DNA from: Methylosinus sp. H3A
GTDB taxonomy: Bacteria > Pseudomonadota > Alphaproteobacteria > Rhizobiales > Beijerinckiaceae
Length of the DNA: 64,000 bases
Direction: 5' to 3'
Assembly (NCBI RefSeq): GCF_015709455.1
Contig: NZ_JADNQW010000005.1
Location: 4,298,001 to 4,362,000, forward strand
This document shows, piece by piece, positions 48,445-56,741 of this stretch. The notes beneath the pieces are model-generated. The model was given only the letters and a program-made list of their open reading frames with translations, had not been told where the DNA came from and ran no database searches. Position 1 is the stretch's first letter; the number at the start of each line of letters is the position of its first letter. Made by a program: the position numbers and the translations under genes.

Positions 48445-49112
48445 GAATTCGCCCCCAACGCCAGCTCGCGCGCGTCCTCGAGGCCGAGCGGCTCATGGGT
48501 GGCGGCGATGATCATCCCGCCCAGCGCCCGATGCTCGGTCATCAGCCGGGCGAGCCGGGCCCGCGAGGCGGCGTCGAGCGCGCTGGTCGGCTCGTCGAGC
48601 AGCCAGAGCGGCCGGAAGACGACCAGCAGACGGGCGAGCGCGATGCGGCGCTTCTGCCCGGCGGAGAGAAAGGCGACGGGCGTCTCCGAAAGATGCGCAA
48701 GCCCGACCCGCTCCAGCGCCTGCGCCGGCGCGAGACTGCGGCGATCCGGCTCGCCGGTCAGAAATTGCGCCCAGAATTCCAGATTTTCGCGCGCTGTGAG
48801 CGGCGCCTTCAGCCCATCGGCATGGGCGAGATAATGGAGGAGCGCGGCGGCCTCCTCCCCCTCCTCGGCTCCCTCGATCTCGACGCGGCCGGAAAGGCGC
48901 GGCAAAAGGCCGGCCAGCGCGCGCAAAAGCGTCGATTTGCCGGCGCCGTTGCGGCCGGTGACGATCAGCGCCTCGCCGGCCGTGAGCGAGAAGCCGAGGC
49001 CGGCGATGACGCGTCGCCCGCCGCGGGCGACGGCGAGATCCTCCACCCGCAGCCGCAGAGCGGAGGCCCGTTCGGCGTGGGGCCGGGAATGGTGATGCGG
49101 AGCGTCTGTCAT
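48441..49112 (-). CDS. ccmA: Heme exporter ATP-binding protein CcmA
   Basis: This 223-residue ABC ATPase has Walker A in GRNGAGKSTLLRALAG, the signature FLSAGQKRRIALARLL, Walker B in LWLLDEPTSALD, and the switch histidine in AATHEPL. LSAGQ rather than LSGGQ is typical of CcmA. With CcmB it drives release of heme-loaded CcmE during cytochrome c assembly. The ATG at 49110-49112 gives the family length. It is divergent from the lipid cluster, separated by about 220 bases. Confidence 0.95.
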   Translation of the reverse strand: MTDAPHHHSRPHAERASALRLRVEDLAVARGGRRVIAGLGFSLTAGEALIVTGRNGAGKSTLLRALAGLLPRLSGRVEIEGAEEGEEAAALLHYLAHADGLKAPLTARENLEFWAQFLTGEPDRRSLAPAQALERVGLAHLSETPVAFLSAGQKRRIALARLLVVFRPLWLLDEPTSALDAASRARLARLMTEHRALGGMIIAATHEPLGLEDARELALGANS

Positions 49113-49331
49113 CGCCTGAGCCAATAGAACAACTTCCGCCGCAGGGGAAATCCCCGCCCCCAGCGAAACAATTGCGACATGATTGCGACACGATGCTTTC
49201 GCTGGCGCTATGGCGCCGAAGGATGCTAAGCCTGCGGGCCGACCGCGGGCGTCGCGAGGAATCGGGCGCCGGCTTCCAATGAGCGCCGCGCCAGAACACG
49301 CGCGGCCCAAAGACTCGGGATGACGCATTAA

Positions 49332-50573
49332 GTGGCGAAGCATAACAGCCTTTCGGACTACGCATCGAGACGATTTCGTTTCGCCGGCAATGCGCTCCTC
49401 CAATATCACGATCCCTTCTTCGCGCAGATCGACCGGCTTCGCGCCGAATTCGAGGCGAAGGGAACGCATTTCGTCAGCTTCGCCAATTACGATTATCTCG
49501 GCCTCGCCAATCATCCCAAGATCGTCGAGGAGGCCGAGCACGAGCTGCATCGGCTCGGCGTCGGCGCGCTGGCCTCGCGCCTCGTCGGCGGCGAGCGCTC
49601 GACGCACAAGCCCTTCGAGGCGGAGATCGCCGAGTTTCTCGGCATGGAGGCGGCGCTGACGCTGGTCTCCGGCTATCTCGCCAATGTGACGACCATTTCC
49701 TGGCTGCTCGGCAAGCGCGACGCGCTGTTCATCGACGAGCTCGCCCACAACAGCATCGTCGCCGGCTGCGAAGCCTCCTCGGCCGAGGTGATCAAATTCC
49801 GCCACAACGACTTCGAGCATCTGGACCATCTGCTGGCCAAGAAGCGCGAAGACTTCCGCCATGTGCTCATCGTCGTCGAGGGCATATACAGCATGGACGG
49901 CGACACCGCCGATCTGCCGCGCCTCGTGGAGCTGAAAGAGCGTCACGACGCCTGGCTGATGGTCGATGAGGCGCATTCGCTCGGCGTGCTGGGCGAGACC
50001 GGCCGCGGCCTCGCCGAGCTGCAGGGCGTCGATCCCGGCCGCCTCGATCTCGTCGTCGGCACCATGTCCAAGACGCTCGCCTCCTGCGGCGGCTTCGTCT
50101 GCGCGAAGAAGCCGGTCATCGACTGGTTCCGCTATACTCTGCCGGGCTTCGTCTACAGCGTCGGCCTGTCGCCTGTGATCCTCGCCGCCGCGCGCACCGC
50201 CCTGCGGCTGATGCAGGAGGAGAGCTGGCGCGTCGGCAAGCTCGCGCGCAATGCGGAGCTCTTTCGCGACTACGCACACGCCAATGGGCTGAGCACCGGG
50301 CCGGCGATTGGCCGCGGCGTGGTGCCGATTCTGTTCCAGGACAGCGTCGAGACCATGTGGGCCTCGCAGCATCTGCTCGGCCTCGGCTTCTATGTGCCGC
50401 CGATCGTGCAGATCGGCGTGCCCAAGGACCAACCGCGTCTGCGTTTCTTCCTCTCCGCCAATCATTCCGAGAATGAGATTCGCGCCGTGCTCGACGCGCT
50501 GCGCGATCTGCCGCCGGTGGCCGCAGAGGCGCATGAATTGGTGAAAAAGGCGATGGCGGGCGCGAGCCTGTGA
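49332..50573 (+). CDS. Alpha-oxoamine synthase, serine-palmitoyltransferase-like
   Basis: This 413-residue PLP enzyme of the family that condenses an amino acid with an acyl thioester has the catalytic set: H139 in DELAHNSIV, D212/H215 in VDEAHSLGVLG and the PLP lysine K247 in TMSKTLASCGGF. The glycine-rich GALASRLVGGERSTHKPFE block is present. KBL, BioF, HemA and CqsA are relatives. The neighbouring acyltransferase-like, Delta4-desaturase-like and 2-hydroxylase-like genes favour a serine palmitoyltransferase producing 3-ketosphinganine. The start is GTG at 49332; no ATG is better placed. No partner acyl-carrier protein gene is adjacent. Confidence 0.85.
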   Translation: MAKHNSLSDYASRRFRFAGNALLQYHDPFFAQIDRLRAEFEAKGTHFVSFANYDYLGLANHPKIVEEAEHELHRLGVGALASRLVGGERSTHKPFEAEIAEFLGMEAALTLVSGYLANVTTISWLLGKRDALFIDELAHNSIVAGCEASSAEVIKFRHNDFEHLDHLLAKKREDFRHVLIVVEGIYSMDGDTADLPRLVELKERHDAWLMVDEAHSLGVLGETGRGLAELQGVDPGRLDLVVGTMSKTLASCGGFVCAKKPVIDWFRYTLPGFVYSVGLSPVILAAARTALRLMQEESWRVGKLARNAELFRDYAHANGLSTGPAIGRGVVPILFQDSVETMWASQHLLGLGFYVPPIVQIGVPKDQPRLRFFLSANHSENEIRAVLDALRDLPPVAAEAHELVKKAMAGASL

Positions 50574-50708
50574 GGGAAATGAGGGAGTGAGCGGGGAATA
50601 GAGAAACGCAGGCCGCCGCTCACGACCGCCGGCTCCCCCCACTCGCTCCGCTCTCCCGCGTCGATATGCCAGCTTTCGCTCGCTTCTCTAGCTCGATAGG
50701 TGTTCGCC

Positions 50709-51902
50709 ATGGCCGGCATCGAGATTGTTCCCGTCGATAGTCTTTCGCGATTCCTGACCTTCTGCAAGCTGCCGCGTCTCATCTATAAGGGCCACAAGGG
50801 CTTCGCGCCTTCACTCGACGCCGAACGCTGGAATCTCTACAGCCACAAGCTCAATCCGCATTTCAAGCATGTCGAGGCGCAGGAGTTTCTGGCGCGCAAG
50901 GACGGCAAATGGGTCGGCCGCATCGGCGCGCAGGTCTATAAGCCCGAGGTCCAACCCGTCTCCACCTCGCGCTGGCAATTCGGCTCGCTCGACGCGATCG
51001 ACGACATAGAGGTGGTGCGCGCGCTGACGCAGGCCACGGAGGAATGGCTGCGCGCGCGCGGCGCGCAGACCATCGTCGGCCCCTTCTCGCCGGACATCAA
51101 TGGCGAAAGCGGCGTGCTGATCGAGGGCTTCGAAGCGACGCCCATGTATCTGACGCCCTGGCATCCTCCCTATCTGTCGCGGCTCATCGAGGCTCTCGGC
51201 TATGACAAGGCGAAGGATCTGATCTCCTACCGGCATCTCTCCGCCGAACAGGATCTCAGCAAGGAGCGCCGCATCGCGGACCGCCCCGAGTGGCGCGACC
51301 GGCTGAAGATTCGCCAGCTCGATCGCGATCATCTGAAACAGGGCGAAACCGCGCTGATGTCCGATCTGTTCAATGACGGCTGGCGCGACAATTGGGGCTT
51401 CGTGCCACTCGGCAAGGACGAACTCGACGGCTTCGCGGACCTCATGAAATATGTGATGCCGCCGGAATTCGGCATCGTGCTCGAGTTCGACGGCGAGGCG
51501 GTCTCCTTCGCGGTCGCGCTGCCCAATCTGCATGAGATCACCGCCGATTTCGACGGCAAGCTACTGCCCTTCAATCTGTTCAAGCTGATCTCGCGCATCC
51601 GCAAGCACAAATTCTCGACCGCGCGCCTGCTGCTGCTCGGCACGCGCAAGACGCTGCAGAACAGCGCCACGGGCGGCGCGATCCTGCTGTCGCTGATCGA
51701 GGATATGCGCCGGCGCAGCTGCGTCGACGCAAATATCGTCGCCCTCGAGGCCGGCTGGGTGCTCGAGGACAATATGGGCATGCGCAAGCCGATCGAAATG
51801 TTCGGCGGCAAGATCGACAAAATCCATCGCATCTATGAGAAGCGCGTGGCGGGCGCGCCGCCCGCTGCAACCGAGGCTGTGAGAGAAGAGGCGACGCCAT
51901 GA
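50709..51902 (+). CDS. GNAT-fold acyltransferase-like protein, candidate bacterial ceramide synthase
   Basis: This 397-residue soluble protein has the features of a GNAT-like family recognised by IVGPFSPDINGESGVLIEGFE followed by PPYLSRLIEALGYDKAKDLISYR, and a C-terminal half with LLLLGTRKTLQNSATGGAIL and ALEAGWVLEDNMGMR. From memory, the Caulobacter protein needed to N-acylate the long-chain base (bCerS) is also a GNAT-type protein with such blocks; homology should be tested. The ATG at 50709 is preferred to GTG at 50700. Its stop overlaps the desaturase start by four bases (ATGA), so the two proteins are made together. It would attach a fatty acyl chain to a sphingoid amine. Confidence 0.72.
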   Translation: MAGIEIVPVDSLSRFLTFCKLPRLIYKGHKGFAPSLDAERWNLYSHKLNPHFKHVEAQEFLARKDGKWVGRIGAQVYKPEVQPVSTSRWQFGSLDAIDDIEVVRALTQATEEWLRARGAQTIVGPFSPDINGESGVLIEGFEATPMYLTPWHPPYLSRLIEALGYDKAKDLISYRHLSAEQDLSKERRIADRPEWRDRLKIRQLDRDHLKQGETALMSDLFNDGWRDNWGFVPLGKDELDGFADLMKYVMPPEFGIVLEFDGEAVSFAVALPNLHEITADFDGKLLPFNLFKLISRIRKHKFSTARLLLLGTRKTLQNSATGGAILLSLIEDMRRRSCVDANIVALEAGWVLEDNMGMRKPIEMFGGKIDKIHRIYEKRVAGAPPAATEAVREEATP

Positions 51903-52894
51903 ATGTCATCTCGATTTCTTCGACGTCCTCCGCCGATCGCTCGCATGTCGAGCGTCGCCGCCTCATTCTCGAGGCGCATCCGGAAGTGAGGACGCTGTTC
52001 GGCAAGGACGATCTCACTTTCAAGATCACCGCGGGAATCTTCGCCGGGCAGCTGCTGATCGCCGCCATTCTGGGCTGGCTCGGCCTCTCCTATTGGCCGC
52101 TCACCCTGCTGCTCGCCATTTGCGTCGGCGCCTTCGCCAATCACGCGGCTTTCGTCGCCATTCACGACGCGATCCATAATTGCGTGTTCGACAATCCGCT
52201 CTACAACAAGCTCACCGCCCTGCTCGCCGATCTGCCGAACGCCTTTCCGACGGCGATGGGCTTTCGCTGCTATCACATCAAGCATCACTCGCATCTGTCG
52301 GCCTATGATTACGACGCCGATATTCCGAGCCGCTGGGAAGTGGAGTGGGTCGGCAATAGCACGGGGCGCAAGGCGCTTTGGCTGTTCTTCTTCCCGGCGA
52401 TCCAGCTGGCGCGCCTGTCGCGGCTCAAGGGCACGGTGCCGTTCATGGGCTTTTGGACCTATGTCAACACCGCCGTCATCCTGCTCTTCGATCTCTTCGT
52501 GCTCTGGGCGTTCGGCCCGAATGCGCTGCTCTATCTGGCGCTCTCCTTCTGGTTCTCGGTCGGCGGGCTGCATCCTTTGAGCGCGCGCTGGGTGCAGGAG
52601 CATTTCGCCTTCGGCCCCAATCAGGGCACGTTCGACTATTACGGCCCGCTCAACAAAGTCGCGCTCAACATCGGCTACCACAACGAGCATCACGACTTTC
52701 ACGAGATACCCTGGCGACGCCTGCCGGAGCTCACCGAGATGGCGCCCGAGTTCTACAAGCCGCTCGGCGCGCATTACTCCTGGTTCGCCCTGCTCGTCAC
52801 CTTCGTCTTCGACCCGCGCTATTCGCTGCAGACGCGCTCCGCCAATGTGGAGAGCGCCAGCGCCGCGCAGCTCGTTCCCGTCCCGGCGGAGTAG
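51899..52894 (+). CDS. Sphingolipid Delta4-desaturase (DES1)-like membrane protein
   Basis: This 331-residue membrane desaturase begins with RRLILEAHPEVRTLFGKDD, the small Lipid_DES domain found in front of eukaryotic dihydroceramide Delta4-desaturases. The histidine boxes are HDAIH (89-93), HIKHH (126-130) and HNEHH (261-265). The block YYGPLNKVALNIGYHNEHHDF matches the hallmark of DES1/DEGS1 proteins, and length and box spacing agree. Ordinary acyl desaturases lack both features. It would introduce a 4,5 double bond into a ceramide-type long-chain base. It sits between the GNAT gene (four-base overlap) and the hydroxylase gene (eight-base gap). Confidence 0.85.
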   Translation: MNVISISSTSSADRSHVERRRLILEAHPEVRTLFGKDDLTFKITAGIFAGQLLIAAILGWLGLSYWPLTLLLAICVGAFANHAAFVAIHDAIHNCVFDNPLYNKLTALLADLPNAFPTAMGFRCYHIKHHSHLSAYDYDADIPSRWEVEWVGNSTGRKALWLFFFPAIQLARLSRLKGTVPFMGFWTYVNTAVILLFDLFVLWAFGPNALLYLALSFWFSVGGLHPLSARWVQEHFAFGPNQGTFDYYGPLNKVALNIGYHNEHHDFHEIPWRRLPELTEMAPEFYKPLGAHYSWFALLVTFVFDPRYSLQTRSANVESASAAQLVPVPAE

Positions 52895-52902
52895 AGTTTC
52901 CC

Positions 52903-53547
52903 ATGACTGCCACTGAAAACGACGCGCTCGACGCCTCGCCGCGCCTCTTCGAGAGCGACCTTCTCGACAAATATTCGCGCGTCCATCATCTGACCCCGCC
53001 GCTCGTCTATGGGCCGATCATTCTCTGGCTCATCGCCTATGCGAGCAATTATGCGAGCGCGGGCTATATTCTCCTCGCCTTCGTCGCCGGCTACATCGCC
53101 TGGACGCTGACCGAATATTTCGGCCATCGCTTCCTGTTCCACACGGTGTTTCCGCTGCCCTTCGGGCTCGGGCCGCGCTTCCAATTCCTCATCCATGGCG
53201 TGCATCACATCTATCCGAGCGATCCGCTGCGGCTGGTGATGCCGCCGCTGCTCTCCGCGCCGATCATGCTGATCGCGCTGACGCTGATCCGCCTCGTCTT
53301 CGGCGGAGACTTCGCCTGGCCGATGCTGGCGGGCTTCATCGCCGGCTATGTGCTCTACGACTGCGTGCATTTCTGGACGCATCACGGCCAGCCGAAGTCG
53401 AAGCTCGGCCATTTGGTGCGCCGGCTGCACATGCTGCATCATTTCCGCGATCCGGAGCGCGGCTTCGGCGTTCACGCGATCTGGTGGGACTATGTGTTCG
53501 GCACCAATTACGAGCAGGGCCAGACGCCGGGAAGCCGGGCCGTGTGA
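52903..53547 (+). CDS. Fatty-acid 2-hydroxylase-like membrane protein
   Basis: This 214-residue protein has four helices and the histidine layout of the FA2H/Scs7 group of the fatty acid hydroxylase superfamily: EYFGHRFLFH (H75, H80), HGVHHIYPSDPLRLVMPP (H98, H101, H102), VHFWTHHG (H156-H161) and HMLHHFRDPERGFGVH (H176-H191). FA2H enzymes 2-hydroxylate the N-acyl chain of ceramides. The N-terminal cytochrome b5 domain of eukaryotic FA2H is absent, so electrons must come from a separate protein. It ends the four-gene cluster. Confidence 0.85.
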   Translation: MTATENDALDASPRLFESDLLDKYSRVHHLTPPLVYGPIILWLIAYASNYASAGYILLAFVAGYIAWTLTEYFGHRFLFHTVFPLPFGLGPRFQFLIHGVHHIYPSDPLRLVMPPLLSAPIMLIALTLIRLVFGGDFAWPMLAGFIAGYVLYDCVHFWTHHGQPKSKLGHLVRRLHMLHHFRDPERGFGVHAIWWDYVFGTNYEQGQTPGSRAV

Positions 53548-53661
53548 CGGGCTTTTCGTCGCAGCGCCTTCCATGCGCCGCTTTCGGTCATAAATGAGCC
53601 GAGGAGCGGGCGCATAGGGCGCAAAGGCAGGCGCCCGCCGCGCCCTCGAGCGAGCCGAATC

Positions 53662-55257
53662 ATGTCGAGCGTCAAAGGGCCGCCCCAGTCTGCGACGAGT
53701 TCGGATCTGCCGCGCGCCGATGGCCGCGTCCGCGCGATCTTCGCCGCGCTCGCGCCGCAGCTCGCGCGCTGGTATCGCTCGCCGCTCTCCTGGCGCGTCG
53801 CCATCGGGCTCCTCGCCGCGGCCGCGGGCGTGATCTGGCGGCTGCTCATCGCCGGCGAGAGCGGCGGCCACACCTATGTCACCTTCTATCTGCCGGTTCT
53901 CGTCGCCTCCTTCACCGGCGGCGCGGTGTCCGGCGCACTGACGCTGCTCATCAGCGCCGCGGTCGCGCAGCTCTGGCTCGCGTCGATCGAGGGCCTCGAG
54001 GATGCGCTCGCCTTCGCGACCTTTCTGACGACGAACGGCCTGATCGTCGTCGTCGGCGAAGCGTTCCAGCGCACGCTGACCCATATCGACAATCTGGAGA
54101 CGCGCCATGCGATGGAGCGGCTCGCGGCGCAGAATGCGCGACTCGTCGAGCGCTTCGGCAATGTCGCGCTCGCGGCGCCGGGCGTCGTCTTCTCCTTCCG
54201 GCTCGACACGGGCGGCTTCGGCTCCTGCCCCTATCTCGCGGAGAATGTGCGCACCGTCTTCGGCGTCGCGCCGGAGGAGATCGCGTCCAACGCCGCGCCC
54301 TTGCTCCGCCGTATCGATCCCGCCGACAATGAGCGCATGCGCGCGAGCTTCGCCCGCTCGGCGGCGCAGATGACGCTGCTGCGCGAGGAGTTCCGCTACG
54401 ATCATCCGTCCAAGGGCGCGATCTGGCTGGAGACGCAGGCGCAGCCGGTGCGCCAGGCGGACGGCTCCGTCGTCTGGCACGGCTATGCGCAGGACGTCAC
54501 CGAGCGCAAGCGCGAGGAGGCGGCGCGTCTCGCGGCGGAAGGCGCGCTGGAGCAGCGCATCGTCGAGCTCGAGCGCGTCAATGAGCGGCTCGCCCGCTTC
54601 GCCTATGTCGCCTCGCATGATCTGCAGGAGCCGCTGCGCAAGATCGTCGCCTTCTCGCAAATGCTCGACGCGGCCGTCGCCTCCTCGGACCATAAGGATA
54701 TTTCCTATGCGAGCGAGGTGATGCGCGGCTCGGCGCTGCGCGCGCGCGAATTGGTCGAGGATCTGCTCGTCTATTCGCGCGTCGTCGAGGCACCGCTCAA
54801 AGTGCAGCGGCGCGACCTGCGCGTCGAAATCCAATCGGCGCTGAACGACATTTCCGAGCTGATCGAGGAATCCAAGGCCGATGTCAGCCTCGACGCGCCG
54901 CGCGTCGAATTCGAGGCGGACCCGCCGCAATTCGCGCGGCTCATGCATAATCTCGTCAGCAACGCCATCAAGTTCCGCCGGCAAGGGGAAACGCCGCGCA
55001 TCGCCATAGCCGGCCATGTCGAGGATGGACAGCTGCGCCTCTCCGTCTGCGACGATGGCGTCGGCTTCGAGGCGAAATACGCCAAGGCGATCTTCGAGCC
55101 GTTCAAGCGCCTGCACAGTAAAGCGGAATATCCAGGCACGGGCATAGGCCTCGCTATCTGCAAGACGATCGCCGATCGCCACGGCTGGACGCTGACCGCG
55201 CGGTCGCAACCGCTGCAGGGCGCTACATTCGAGGTGACGATGCGGCTGCCGAGCTGA
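53662..55257 (+). CDS. Orphan PAS-containing sensor histidine kinase with DUF4118-like membrane region
   Basis: This 531-residue kinase has a membrane region of about four helices (residues 45-135, KdpD-like DUF4118), a short coiled coil, a PAS domain (about 165-290) ending in the PAC-like GYAQDVTERKREE, then HisKA with SHDLQEPLRKIVAF and HATPase with NLVSNAIKFR, VCDDGVGFE and GTGIGLAICKTIADRHGG-like GTGIGLAICKTIADRHGW. SHDLQEPLRK is typical of phytochrome-linked kinases, but no phytochrome module is present. No response regulator is adjacent. A second DUF4118 kinase follows within 32 bases, so they may form one unit. Confidence 0.9.
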   Translation: MSSVKGPPQSATSSDLPRADGRVRAIFAALAPQLARWYRSPLSWRVAIGLLAAAAGVIWRLLIAGESGGHTYVTFYLPVLVASFTGGAVSGALTLLISAAVAQLWLASIEGLEDALAFATFLTTNGLIVVVGEAFQRTLTHIDNLETRHAMERLAAQNARLVERFGNVALAAPGVVFSFRLDTGGFGSCPYLAENVRTVFGVAPEEIASNAAPLLRRIDPADNERMRASFARSAAQMTLLREEFRYDHPSKGAIWLETQAQPVRQADGSVVWHGYAQDVTERKREEAARLAAEGALEQRIVELERVNERLARFAYVASHDLQEPLRKIVAFSQMLDAAVASSDHKDISYASEVMRGSALRARELVEDLLVYSRVVEAPLKVQRRDLRVEIQSALNDISELIEESKADVSLDAPRVEFEADPPQFARLMHNLVSNAIKFRRQGETPRIAIAGHVEDGQLRLSVCDDGVGFEAKYAKAIFEPFKRLHSKAEYPGTGIGLAICKTIADRHGWTLTARSQPLQGATFEVTMRLPS

Positions 55258-55288
55258 GCAAAAGCCGCGGTCACGACCGAGACAGATC

Positions 55289-56302
55289 ATGCATGAGCTT
55301 TTGGCGTTGGCCGCGCGCTCCAGGGCCCTGCCCGCCTGGATGCGTTCTCTGGGAGCCTCCGGCCTGACGCTGGCCGCGCTCGCGCTGCAGATGCTGCTGC
55401 GCGACAGCCTGCCGCCCGGCCAGCTTCTCCTCTTCGTTCCGGCCGTCCTATTCTCCGCTCTGCTCTTCGGCGGCGACGCCGGCGGCTGGGCGGCCGCCTT
55501 CAGCGCCGCCCTCGCCGCCTATTTTTTGTTCCAGGGCGAAGGTTTCGCCGTCTCCGATCCGGCCGAGGCCTTTGCGCTGGTGCTATTCATCTGCGTCGGT
55601 CTCTGCATCGTCTATGTGCTGCAGGAGCTCTTCGGCGCGCTCGACCGGCGCGCCGCGGAGACATCCGCCGCCCTCGCCTGCGCGACCAAGACCGAGCGCA
55701 TGAAGGGACTCTATCTCCAGGAAATGGCGCATCGGACCAAGAACGATCTGCAATTCGTCGCCTCCTTGCTGCAGATGGAGGGACGCGCGCTCGACGACGA
55801 GGACCGCCGCGCGTCGCTGCTCTCGGCGGCGAGCCGCGTCGCCGTCGTCTCCCGCGTCTATGCGCTGCTTCAGCAAGGCGCCGCGCTCGACGTCGAGATG
55901 AGACCGCTCATCGACGATCTTTGCGCGGATCTGCGTCTGGCCCTCATCGGCCTGCGGCCGATCGCGCTGCGGACGGAGGTGACGGATTGCGCGCTGGGCG
56001 TGGACGAGGCGCGCGCAGTCGCGCTCATCGTCAACGAGCTCGTCGTCAATGCGCTCGAATACGCCTTTCCCGAGGATCGGGCGGGAACGGTGAAGGTGCG
56101 GCTCGCGCGCGAGGGCGACGATCTCGCCTTGACGGTGGAGGACGACGGCGTCGGGCTGGCGTCGATGGAATCGAAGGGAGCGGGTTTCGGACAGAAGCTG
56201 GCGCGTTCCCTCGCGCAGCAGCTCGGCGGCGCCGTCACGATCGACGCCGGCGAGAAGACGGGCCTGCGCTGCGAGCTGCGTTTTCCGGCCCCGCCCGCGT
56301 GA
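55289..56302 (+). CDS. Orphan HWE/HisKA_2-type sensor histidine kinase with DUF4118-like membrane region
   Basis: This 337-residue protein has N-terminal helices (residues 25-115), then a HisKA_2 dimerisation domain with phosphorylation motif EMAHRTKNDLQFVASLLQM and HATPase with IVNELVVNALEYAFP and VEDDGVGL. This kinase type is common in alphaproteobacteria and often signals to single-domain or general-stress regulators. It lies 32 bases after another DUF4118 kinase, with no regulator gene nearby. Its end is six bases from the convergent metallopeptidase stop. The exact base of the ATG is uncertain by one. Confidence 0.88.
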   Translation: MHELLALAARSRALPAWMRSLGASGLTLAALALQMLLRDSLPPGQLLLFVPAVLFSALLFGGDAGGWAAAFSAALAAYFLFQGEGFAVSDPAEAFALVLFICVGLCIVYVLQELFGALDRRAAETSAALACATKTERMKGLYLQEMAHRTKNDLQFVASLLQMEGRALDDEDRRASLLSAASRVAVVSRVYALLQQGAALDVEMRPLIDDLCADLRLALIGLRPIALRTEVTDCALGVDEARAVALIVNELVVNALEYAFPEDRAGTVKVRLAREGDDLALTVEDDGVGLASMESKGAGFGQKLARSLAQQLGGAVTIDAGEKTGLRCELRFPAPPA

Positions 56303-56308
56303 GGCGCG

Positions 56309-56734
56309 TCACCCCGCCTTTTGCTCGATCTCCTCGATATCCTCGTCCGAGAGGCCGAAGTGATGGCCGATCTCATGCACGAGGACATGGGTGATGACCT
56401 CCTGCAGCGTGTCCTCGCCATCCGCCCAATAGTCGATGATCGGACGGCGATAGAGCCAGATCATATTCGGCGGCTCGCCCGTGTGCGCCGTCGCGTCGCG
56501 CTGCGCGAGGCCCTGGCCGCGGAACAATCCCAAGAGATCGAACTCGGTCTCGCACTCCATCTCCTCGAGGATTTCCTCGTCCGGGAAATCCTCGACATGG
56601 ATCACGAGACCTTCGCAGAGCCGCGTGAAGCGCGACGGCAGCGAGGCGAAAGCCGCATCGGCCAGCACCTCGAGGTCCTCGAGCGAAGGGGCGCGGAGCT
56701 GGGCGAGAGCGCTATCGTCGAGAGGCGAGGCCAT
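56309..56734 (-). CDS. Metallopeptidase family protein (zincin-like, PF06262 type)
   Basis: This 141-residue protein has the zinc motif HEIGHHFGLSDEDIEEIE near the C-terminus, preceded by VITHVLV, and an acidic N-terminal half. MIWLYRRPI is a family block. Peptidase activity has not been shown for most members. The ATG eight bases after the leuC stop fits a shared transcript; an in-frame upstream ATG would overlap leuC. Confidence 0.88.
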   Translation of the reverse strand: MASPLDDSALAQLRAPSLEDLEVLADAAFASLPSRFTRLCEGLVIHVEDFPDEEILEEMECETEFDLLGLFRGQGLAQRDATAHTGEPPNMIWLYRRPIIDYWADGEDTLQEVITHVLVHEIGHHFGLSDEDIEEIEQKAG

Positions 56735-56741
56735 GCGAGAC

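Noticed and set aside
53662..55257. Bacteriophytochrome
   Set aside because: The kinase core resembles phytochrome-linked kinases, but there is no GAF/PHY chromophore module; only a PAS domain and a membrane region are present.
52819..55290. Minus-strand open frame of more than 800 codons opposite the hydroxylase and histidine kinase
   Set aside because: Runs across two recognised genes on the other strand and shows only charged, repetitive translation.
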